A stretch of 64,000 nucleotides of DNA, taken from assembly GCA_018713335.1 (NCBI GenBank), contig DVOW01000061.1:1-64000 (forward strand). Direction: 5' to 3'. The first letter of the stretch is position 1. Each line of letters starts with the position of its first letter. The stretch is from Candidatus Merdivicinus intestinigallinarum. GTDB taxonomy: Bacteria > Bacillota > Clostridia > Oscillospirales > Ruminococcaceae. The notes beneath the pieces were generated by a model. It was not told the origin of the DNA, made no database searches, and was given only the letters and a program-made list of their open reading frames with translations. Position numbers and translations under genes: made by a program. This document shows positions 57,950-64,000 of the stretch, piece after piece.

Positions 57950-59694
57950 TGGGACCCATCCGGGAATATCTGAAAAAAACGCCCCTGCTTTTTGACGGGG
58001 CCATGGGGACTTATCTGCTGTCCAAGCATCCGGGGGCGGACCCCCGGTGCGAGCTTTTGAACCTGAGCCATCCGGAATGGGTCTTAGAAATCCACCGGGA
58101 ATATCAAAAAGCCGGGGCCAGGGCAATAAAAACCAACACCTTCGGGGCCAACACCGCTTCCCTGGAATGCGGCTTTGAAAAGGTGGAGGAGATCATCCGG
58201 GCTGGATACGGACTGGCTGCCGCGGCGGCCGGGGAGGGGGCTTATGTCTTCGCGGATATTGGCCCGATCTTGACGGAAAACGCCGGGGAGGAATACCGGA
58301 AAATCGCGGATGTGTTTTTGAAGCTGGGAGCCCAAAACTTCCTCTTTGAAACCTTCCCTTCCGCCGGGGAACTGCCGGAGATCTGCCGGTACATCCGGGA
58401 ACAGCGTCCCGAGGCGTTTATTCTCACCTCCTTCGCCGTTTCCCCGGACGGCTTTACCCGCCAGGGGTACTCCGCCGCCCAGCTTCTCCGGGAAATGGAG
58501 CCTTTTGCAGACGGGGTAGGGTGCAACTGCGTTTCCGGCCCGTCCCATCTGCTGGGGCTGGCAAAAGAGCTGAAAACCTCCCGGTATCTCAGCATCATGC
58601 CCAATTCCGGCTACCCCACCGCCGTTGGGGGCCGCACCTATTTTGAAAGCGGCGCGGATTATTTTGCCGGGAAAATGGGGGAGATGGCCGGATGCGGCGT
58701 CCGGATTTTTGGGGGCTGCTGCGGCACCACCCCCGCCCACATCGCCGCTACGGCCCGGATTTTGGAGGAAGCGGAGCATGGGGACGGGACGGATGCCGCC
58801 GCGGCCGCAGTGAAATCCCCAAAAGCCGCGCCCAAAAACCGGTTCCGGGAAAAGCTGGAAGCCGGGAAAAAGGTCATTGCCGTGGAGGTGGACCCTCCCG
58901 CCAACGACGACGGGAGCTTTTTCATGGAAGCGGCGGCCCGGCTGAAGGCCTTGGGGGTGGACGCGGTGACGGTGGCCGACTGTCCGGTGGCAAGGGTCCG
59001 GGCGGACGCCGCCATGCTGGCGGCCAAGCTGAAGCGGGAGCTGGACATGGACGCTATCCCTCACATGACCTGCCGGGACCGGAACTTAAACGCCGCCAAG
59101 GCATTGCTTTTGGGGCTGTCCATGGAGGACGTTCACAATATCCTGGTGGTCACCGGCGACCCAGTGCCCAGCGCCAGCCGGGACGAGGTGAAGGCGGTCT
59201 TCAGCTTTAATTCTGCCATGCTGGCGGGATATATCAGGGCTTTGGGGGAGGAAACCTTGCAGGGGCCGTTCCTGGTGGCCGGAGCCCTGAACGTCAACGC
59301 CCCCAATTTTGACGCGGAGCTGAAAAAAGCACACCGCAAAAAGGAAAGCGGTGTGCAGATGCTCATGACCCAGCCTGTTTTTACGGAAGAAGCCCTTCAA
59401 AATCTCCGGCGGGCCAAGGAGGAAACGGGACTTTGGATCCTGGGGGGATTGATGCCCCCGGTCAGCTACCGGAACGCCTGCTACATGCACAACGAAATTT
59501 CCGGCATCCGGCTTTCGGAGGAGATCCTGGAACGGTACAAGGATACGGACCGGGAGGAAGCCGGGAAAATCGGGGTGTCCCTCTGCCTGGAAATGGCGGG
59601 GAAAATGACCCCCTGGGTGGACGGGTACTACCTGATGACCCCCTTCCAGCGCATCGACCTGATTGAGGAAATCGTCCGGCGGTTAGGGCGTTAA
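57949..59694 (+). CDS. Bifunctional homocysteine S-methyltransferase/methylenetetrahydrofolate reductase
   Basis: Residues 1-285 are a homocysteine methyltransferase domain (start L-L-F-D-G-A-M-G-T, zinc cysteines in G-C-N-C and G-G-C-C-G-T-T). Residues about 300-581 are a MetF-type reductase (V-E-V-D-P-P, H-M-T-C-R-D-R-N, V-T-G-D-P, Q-P-V-F). This is the YitJ architecture known from Bacillus. The reductase makes the 5-methyl-THF used by the MetH encoded just upstream. Stop and start share a base with metH. The N-terminal domain may use S-methylmethionine or SAM as a second route to methionine. Confidence 0.93.
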   Translation: MGPIREYLKKTPLLFDGAMGTYLLSKHPGADPRCELLNLSHPEWVLEIHREYQKAGARAIKTNTFGANTASLECGFEKVEEIIRAGYGLAAAAAGEGAYVFADIGPILTENAGEEYRKIADVFLKLGAQNFLFETFPSAGELPEICRYIREQRPEAFILTSFAVSPDGFTRQGYSAAQLLREMEPFADGVGCNCVSGPSHLLGLAKELKTSRYLSIMPNSGYPTAVGGRTYFESGADYFAGKMGEMAGCGVRIFGGCCGTTPAHIAATARILEEAEHGDGTDAAAAAVKSPKAAPKNRFREKLEAGKKVIAVEVDPPANDDGSFFMEAAARLKALGVDAVTVADCPVARVRADAAMLAAKLKRELDMDAIPHMTCRDRNLNAAKALLLGLSMEDVHNILVVTGDPVPSASRDEVKAVFSFNSAMLAGYIRALGEETLQGPFLVAGALNVNAPNFDAELKKAHRKKESGVQMLMTQPVFTEEALQNLRRAKEETGLWILGGLMPPVSYRNACYMHNEISGIRLSEEILERYKDTDREEAGKIGVSLCLEMAGKMTPWVDGYYLMTPFQRIDLIEEIVRRLGR

Positions 59695-60495
59695 CTCCAG
59701 CACGCAGATTTCCGGGATATTCCCCAGCCGCACCGGCAGCTTTGTGGTGCCGATGCCGGAGCTGACAAACAAATCCGCCTGCTCCCAGGCATACCAGCCC
59801 TTGTAAAACCGCTGGGAACCCGGGGGCAGGATTTTTTCCGTCAAAAAGGGGAGCGTCACCTGGCCGCCGTGGGAATGGCCGGACAAAACGAGATCAATCC
59901 CCTCCATAGGCAGATCGGCGATCAAGTCCGGCTCGTGGGAAAGAAGGATGGTGAAGGCCTCCGGGGACGCTCCCTCCAAATTCAGGGAAGGGCTGCCCAG
60001 CAGGGCGTCGTCCACCCCGGCGATGGTGAGATTGCTGTCTGGGACAGAAAGCCACTGGTTGCTGAGGACGGTGAAGCCGCCCTTTGACAACACGTTCTCA
60101 TAGACCCGGGAGGCCCCGCCGCCCCGGTCGTGATTGCCCCAGACGGCGTACTTCCCCAAAGGAGCCTGGATTTTTGAAAGCTCCTCTGCAATCATATCCA
60201 AATCCAGCAGGTCCGCGTCCTGCCAATAGGCGTCAAAAAAATCGCCGCCAAAGAACACCAGATCCGGATTCTGGGCGTTGATTTTTTCCGCGATTTTGGC
60301 CAGGTTCCGGGGGGAATACTGGCTCCCGAAATGAGTGTCGGTGAAAAAGACGGCCGTCAGCGGCTCTGTTTTTCCGGCGGTGGAAACCTTTTGGCGGCTG
60401 ACCCGCAGGAGGTTCGGTTCTATAAAACGGGCATAGCCGCCAACCAGTATGGCGGCGGCAAATAGAATTAGGAAAAATCGAAATAATTTTTTCAT
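59683..60495 (-). CDS. Membrane-anchored metallophosphoesterase (YkuE/YaeI-like)
   Basis: This 270-residue calcineurin-like phosphoesterase has one N-terminal membrane segment and metal motifs F-T-D-T-H-F-G near residue 51, F-G-G-D-F-F-D near 82, W-G-N-H-D-R near 119, L-S-H-E-P near 181 and L-S-G-H-S-H-G-G-Q near 203. Relatives hydrolyse lipid or sugar phosphates, including UDP-diacylglucosamine. It converges on the methionine operon with 12 bases of overlap. Confidence 0.9.
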   Translation of the reverse strand: MKKLFRFFLILFAAAILVGGYARFIEPNLLRVSRQKVSTAGKTEPLTAVFFTDTHFGSQYSPRNLAKIAEKINAQNPDLVFFGGDFFDAYWQDADLLDLDMIAEELSKIQAPLGKYAVWGNHDRGGGASRVYENVLSKGGFTVLSNQWLSVPDSNLTIAGVDDALLGSPSLNLEGASPEAFTILLSHEPDLIADLPMEGIDLVLSGHSHGGQVTLPFLTEKILPPGSQRFYKGWYAWEQADLFVSSGIGTTKLPVRLGNIPEICVLELTP

Positions 60496-60530
60496 CTCAT
60501 CCCCCTTTCCTGGGATTTTTTGTTTTGGAA

Positions 60531-60581
60531 GGGGCGCCGCCCCGGAAAAAATGCGGGGCGATGTGGGCGTCGCCCCCTACA
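60531..60581. repeat. TGTAGGGG-family palindromic repeat, partial
   Basis: The stretch ends CGCCCCCTACA, the inverted form of the TGTAGGGG terminus, and is filled with GGGGCG palindromes. It lies between the metallophosphoesterase and GH2 genes, next to a copy of the second repeat family. Confidence 0.6.
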
Positions 60582-60602
60582 AAATTCCTGTTTGTTGTTG
60601 GG

Positions 60603-60696
60603 GAACGATAGGAGAAGAAACCTTCCCAGAACGCCACAGCTTGTCGTGGCGTTCCAGCAGTAGGATAGAGACACCACAGCCGCGTCGGATTACCGG
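60603..60696. repeat. Second dispersed repeat, copy 1, overlapping the end of the GH2 gene
   Basis: Bases 60663-60696 match 62764-62797 at about 31 of 34 positions (core GACACCAC-GCCGCGTCG-ATTACCGG). Both copies are preceded by ACGATAG and a variable hairpin, here a perfect 9-bp stem (60629-60637 with 60646-60654). The copy runs into the last codons of the GH2 gene, so the repeat forms part of its C-terminus. Confidence 0.65.
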
Positions 60697-62417
60697 GCTT
60701 CGATGGCCGCGGGGCGCAGGTTGGTTTCCCGGATGCGGCGGTAGATCTCCGGGGAGAATTTGGGGGTGCGGTCGTACCGGAACAGGCCGTTCTGCTCCTG
60801 CTCGATGTCGTAAGGCTGGGTGTAGCAGAAGGCGCAGATTTTGGGGTTGTCCAGCAACACTTCCGTCAGGCCGCAGTACCGGCGGCAGACTTCCTCCTCG
60901 GTCTGGGGCGTTTCCCCGTAGCCCCATCCGCCCTGGACGCCGGGGCACCACCAGGTCCCGCCGTATTCGCTGACAAATAAGGGGAGTTTCCCGTCCCATT
61001 TGCCCCACTGGGGGAAATTCTCAAAGGATTCCCCCTGTTCCGTCCGGGCGTAGTGTTCCGCCATGACAGCGGGGTCCTGCTCATAATCGTGGACGTCGTA
61101 AAGGTCCGTTTGCCCCGTGTGGACATAGCCGCTGGCGTCGATGACCAGACGGCTGGGGTCGGTCAGTTTGGTCATCTGGTAAACCGTCCGCACCGTGTCC
61201 TTGGCGGTCTGGCAGTCGTAGCCCACGTTGGTTTCGTTAAAAGGGCACCAGCCGATAATGGAAGGGTGGTTAAAGTCCCGTTTTACCGATTCCAGCCACT
61301 GGGGCAGGAAAACGGCCAGGGCTTCGGGCCTCGTAATGTCAATGCCCCAGCTGGCGTATTCTCCCCAGCACAGGTAGCCCAGCTTGTCCGCCCAGTAAAG
61401 GAACCGGGGCTCAAAGACCTTTTGGTGCAGCCGTGCGCCGTTGAAACCCAGATCCTGGCAGCGGAGGATGTCCGCTTTTAAGGCGTCGTCGCTGGGGGCG
61501 GTGTAAATGCCGTCGGGATAAAAGCCCTGGTCCAGGACCAGCCGCTGGAAAATAGGCTTGCCGTTTAGCAGCACCGCGCCGTCCTGCACCTCGATCCCCC
61601 GCAGGCCGAAGTAGCCTGTTACCCGGTCGCCGCCGGAGAGGGAAAGGGTCAGGTCATAAAGGGAGGGGTGCCCCGGCTCCCACAGGTCGATGAGGGAGAG
61701 GGGCAGCTCCAGGAAAACATGAGGGGCGGCCTTTACCGAAACGCGCCCGGCGGGACGGCCTTCCAGGCTGGCGTCGGCGGTGAGCATCAGCCCTTCGGGA
61801 CAGCCTTTGATTTCCGCTTCAATGGTGATTTTCCCGTTGCGGTAGTCGGGGGTGACCCGGTAATCCGCAATATAGGTGCTGGGGACCGGTTCCAACCAGA
61901 CAGTCTGCCAGATGCCGGTGGTGCGGGTATAGTCGCAGCCGTGGGAGTGAAGCTCGGAGCTTTGTTTGCCCCGGGGCTGGCGCATACTGCGGACATCGTC
62001 CCGGGCATAAACAGTGAGGAGGTTTTCCCCGGGGACAGCCGCTTCCGTAATGTCCAGAGTGAAAGGGGTGTAGCCGCCTTGATGGCTCCCCACAGTCTTG
62101 CCGTTTACCCAAACCTCACATTCATAATCCACCGCGCCGAAATGCAGCAGCAGCCGGCCGTTTAGGTCCGCCTGGGCCGCGTTAAAGCGGCGTTTGTACC
62201 ATACCGCCGGGATAAAATCTGTAAACCCAATGCCGGACAGCCTGCTTTCCGGGCAGAAGGGCACCAGGATGGAACCGTTTAAGTGTTCCGCCTGGGCAAG
62301 GCCCCGGGCTTTGCCGCTGTCGGAAAAATCAAAGTCAAATTCCCACTGGCCGTTTAGGTTTGTCCAAACCGGACGGGCCATCTGGGGGCGGGGGTATTCG
62401 GGACGGGGAATATTCAT
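60690..62417 (-). CDS. Glycoside hydrolase family 2 (beta-galactosidase/beta-glucuronidase-like)
   Basis: This 575-residue enzyme has the GH2 order: sugar-binding jelly roll (residues 15-170; W-x-N-L-N-G-x-W-E-F-x-F), immunoglobulin-like domain (about 175-270) and a TIM barrel. The acid/base glutamate is in P-F-N-E-T-N and the nucleophile in F-V-S-E-Y-G-G. It has no signal peptide and is shorter than LacZ, lacking domains 4-5. Exact sugar specificity is unclear. AAAGGAG precedes ATG 62417; its last codons lie in a repeat element. Confidence 0.9.
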   Translation of the reverse strand: MNIPRPEYPRPQMARPVWTNLNGQWEFDFDFSDSGKARGLAQAEHLNGSILVPFCPESRLSGIGFTDFIPAVWYKRRFNAAQADLNGRLLLHFGAVDYECEVWVNGKTVGSHQGGYTPFTLDITEAAVPGENLLTVYARDDVRSMRQPRGKQSSELHSHGCDYTRTTGIWQTVWLEPVPSTYIADYRVTPDYRNGKITIEAEIKGCPEGLMLTADASLEGRPAGRVSVKAAPHVFLELPLSLIDLWEPGHPSLYDLTLSLSGGDRVTGYFGLRGIEVQDGAVLLNGKPIFQRLVLDQGFYPDGIYTAPSDDALKADILRCQDLGFNGARLHQKVFEPRFLYWADKLGYLCWGEYASWGIDITRPEALAVFLPQWLESVKRDFNHPSIIGWCPFNETNVGYDCQTAKDTVRTVYQMTKLTDPSRLVIDASGYVHTGQTDLYDVHDYEQDPAVMAEHYARTEQGESFENFPQWGKWDGKLPLFVSEYGGTWWCPGVQGGWGYGETPQTEEEVCRRYCGLTEVLLDNPKICAFCYTQPYDIEQEQNGLFRYDRTPKFSPEIYRRIRETNLRPAAIEAR

Positions 62418-62454
62418 CAAGCGTCACTCCTTTGTTGTGTTAGAAAGTACCTTT

Positions 62455-62483
62455 ATTATAAAAAGCCTCCCGCAAAAAGTCAA
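62455..62483 (-). promoter_or_regulatory. Promoter of the GH2 gene
   Basis: On the minus strand TTGACT (62478-62483) and TATAAT (62455-62460) are 17 bases apart, ending about 38 bases before the ATG. Confidence 0.82.
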
Positions 62484-62509
62484 TGAGGATTCCCGGCGGA
62501 ATCCTCATT
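62482..62509. promoter_or_regulatory. Perfect 12-bp-arm palindrome abutting the GH2 promoter
   Basis: Arms AATGAGGATTCC (62482-62493) and GGAATCCTCATT (62498-62509) flank CGGC. It overlaps the -35 box by two bases. It could be an operator for GH2 control. A terminator is less likely because neither side has a long T run. Confidence 0.55.
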
Positions 62510-62580
62510 TTTACAATTTGGCAATGGAATTTTCAGGAAAAACCGACTCCTACATTCCTCGCGGAACATCCCGAATAGAT

Positions 62581-62681
62581 TGTAGGGGACGTCGTGAATT
62601 TATTCACGACAGTTTCCCGTCCCGTGTAAAATGGAAAAACATTTCGGGAAATCCGCCGGGCCGGGCGACCCGGCCCCTACA
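62581..62681. repeat. MITE-like palindromic element, 101 bp
   Basis: Ends are TGTAGGGG and CCCCTACA, perfect 8-base terminal inverted repeats. Inside is a near-perfect palindrome (GTCGTGAAT 62591-62599 with ATTCACGAC 62602-62610) and a CCGGGC-rich palindrome before the right end. Size and ends match the element at 32385-32480, but the interior differs. Confidence 0.7.
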
Positions 62682-62708
62682 AAAGTGTGTTCTGCCCCGT
62701 TTTACAAA

Positions 62709-62797
62709 AACGATAGAAGCTAAAATCAAACCATGCGGCGAGCCTGTGAGCCGTCCAGCGGTTGGATAGGGACACCACGGCCGCGTCGAATTACCGG
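62709..62797. repeat. Second dispersed repeat, copy 2
   Basis: Shares ACGATAG at its left end and the 34-base right block (62764-62797) with the copy at 60603-60696; the middle differs but again forms a GC hairpin. A shorter third copy with GGCCGCGTCGACTTAACGG is at 62882-62908. Confidence 0.65.
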
Positions 62798-62925
62798 CGG
62801 CGGTTCGCCGGAATTATGGCAAAAGCGGGAGGTTCTCTGCCAGAGGCGCAACTTGTTTGCGCCAGCCAAAGTTCAGCGCGGGGTATTACGGCCGCGTCGA
62901 CTTAACGGCCCGGTTACCGGGCTGC

Positions 62926-64000
62926 CTAGAGGATGAAGCAGACTAAACCGTTGCAGCCTTCGTTGATGATCCGTTCAATGGTTTCCTGGAGCTTCATCCG
63001 GGCGTCGGTGGGCATCCGGTAGAGCTTGTTATGTAAGCCCTCGTTCACCAGTTCATGAAGGGATTTGCCGAAAATGTTGGACTCCCAAATCTTCTTGGGA
63101 TTCTCCTCAAATTCATCCAGCAAAAATTTCACCAGCTCCTCCGACTGCTTTTCGGACCCCACAATGGGGCTCACCTCCGTCTGAATATCCGCCCGCATCA
63201 TGTGGATGCTGGGGGCGCTGGCCTTCAGCTTCACTCCGTATTTGCCGCCCTGGCGCACGATCTGGGGCTCTTCCAGAGTGAGTTCCTCCATGGTGGGCAT
63301 AACAATGCCGTAGCCGGTGGCCGCCACCTCGTCCAAGGCCCCTTTCAGCTTCATGTATTCCCGCTGGCAGGCCGCCAGTTCCTTCATGCAGGGCATTAAA
63401 TCCGCTTCATCCGTAATGGTAAGCCCCGTGGCTTCCCCAAGAATTTGATAGAATAACGAGGGCTTCAATTGGATGCAGATGCGGGCCTGGCCGGTACCCA
63501 TGTCAATTTTTGGTACGTTGACTGAGGCGATGTGCTCGCAGCCGGACAAGGCGCTGCCAATGCCGGACAAATCCCGCAGAAGGCGCATTTCCCGGGCAGC
63601 CTCCCGGATGGCGTCGAAGACCGCGGTTTTGAGCCAATGCCCCTTTTCCAGCGAAACGATCCAACGGGGCAGCTCCACGGCGATCTCCCGCACCGGAAAT
63701 TCCAAAAGCATCTCCGAAAGCAGGCCCTTGATGTCCTCCTCCGTCAGTTCCAGGCAGTTGACCACCGCCACCGGGCGGCCGTATTTTTCCTCCATCTGCT
63801 TTTGCAGGGCCTTGGTTTCCGGGGAACGGGGGGAGGCGGTGTTCAAAAGGATCAAAAACGGCTTGCCAAGCTCAGAAAGCTCCCGGATGACCCGTTCCTC
63901 CGCTTCCTCGTATTCCTCCCGGGGAATATCGGTGAAGCTGCCGTCTGTGGTAAGCACCAGTCCTAAGGTAGAGTGGTCGGTGATAACCTTCCGGGTCCCC
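62926..64000 (-). CDS. spoIVA: Stage IV sporulation protein A, 5' end outside the window
   Basis: The visible 358 residues are the C-terminal three quarters of SpoIVA, the ATPase that polymerises into the basement layer of the spore coat. D-H-S-T-L-G-L and T-T-D-G-S just inside the window edge, E-E-Y-E-E-A-E-E-R-V, N-T-A-S-P and the C-terminal G-L-V-C-F-I-L ending are family hallmarks. The P-loop lies upstream, beyond base 64000. It confirms that the organism forms spores. Confidence 0.95.
   Translation of the reverse strand, partial: GTRKVITDHSTLGLVLTTDGSFTDIPREEYEEAEERVIRELSELGKPFLILLNTASPRSPETKALQKQMEEKYGRPVAVVNCLELTEEDIKGLLSEMLLEFPVREIAVELPRWIVSLEKGHWLKTAVFDAIREAAREMRLLRDLSGIGSALSGCEHIASVNVPKIDMGTGQARICIQLKPSLFYQILGEATGLTITDEADLMPCMKELAACQREYMKLKGALDEVAATGYGIVMPTMEELTLEEPQIVRQGGKYGVKLKASAPSIHMMRADIQTEVSPIVGSEKQSEELVKFLLDEFEENPKKIWESNIFGKSLHELVNEGLHNKLYRMPTDARMKLQETIERIINEGCNGLVCFIL

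Larger units (their letters stand above)
62418..62925. other. 508-base intergenic region packed with promoter and repeat elements
   Basis: No gene is visible. From left to right it holds the GH2 promoter (62455-62483, minus strand), a perfect palindrome (62482-62509), a 101-bp TGTAGGGG element (62581-62681), a second-family repeat (62709-62797), a small hairpin GGCGCAA/TTGCGCC (62845-62863) and a third, partial copy of the second family (62882-62908). Confidence 0.7.

Overview
The window comes from a GC-rich, spore-forming member of the Clostridia, most likely an Oscillospirales/Ruminococcaceae-type gut anaerobe; I cannot name the species. This rests on spoVS and the 3' part of spoIVA, an IspH-ribosomal protein S1 fusion, a GlgC/GlgD glycogen pair, TmcAL, a YerC-type TrpR-like protein and acetate and lactate fermentation genes. 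Shine-Dalgarno sites are strong and most genes are packed in overlapping operons. I saw no tRNA, rRNA, CRISPR array, insertion sequence or prophage.

Bases 1-20,300 are a phosphonate locus. On the minus strand is a C-P lyase operon (phnD-C-E-E-G-H-I-J-K-M-L, a PHP-family cyclic-phosphate hydrolase of the PhnPP type and a hexapeptide acetyltransferase). A DeoR-type regulator is read away from it, followed by phosphonoacetaldehyde hydrolase (phnX), an iron-dependent alcohol dehydrogenase and a second phnD-C-E-E transporter. Two genes, phnL and the first phnE of the second transporter, are each broken by one base in otherwise intact contexts. An amidohydrolase and an SGNH hydrolase follow from their own promoter.

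Bases 20,300-41,760 are mixed chromosomal genes: a ROK kinase with a degenerate zinc motif; a BlaI/BlaR1 pair with a 1186-residue sensor and two palindromic operators; ackA facing tmcAL; cmk-plsC-ispH/rpsA; an orphan response regulator; three GNAT acetyltransferases; L-lactate dehydrogenase; a methyltransferase with a TrpR-like protein; a PHP phosphatase; a ClC channel; a peptidase E-like protein; and hslO-ymdB-spoVS.

Bases 41,760-54,060 are storage glucan genes. glgB-like, glgC, glgD and glgA form one minus-strand operon, with glgP next to it on its own promoter. The GlgB homologue has lost both the catalytic nucleophile and the acid/base residue, so it looks like a pseudoenzyme. A catalytically intact GH13 enzyme, a CPBP protease and a GH43-like protein are read divergently.

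Bases 54,060-64,000 hold a compact candidate type I toxin-antitoxin locus (27-residue hydrophobic peptide plus an antisense RNA from a consensus promoter), rhamnose mutarotase, a split methionine synthase operon, a metallophosphoesterase, a GH2 glycosidase and partial spoIVA. Two families of dispersed palindromic repeats sit in intergenic spaces at about 25.3, 32.4, 60.6 and 62.6-62.9 kb.
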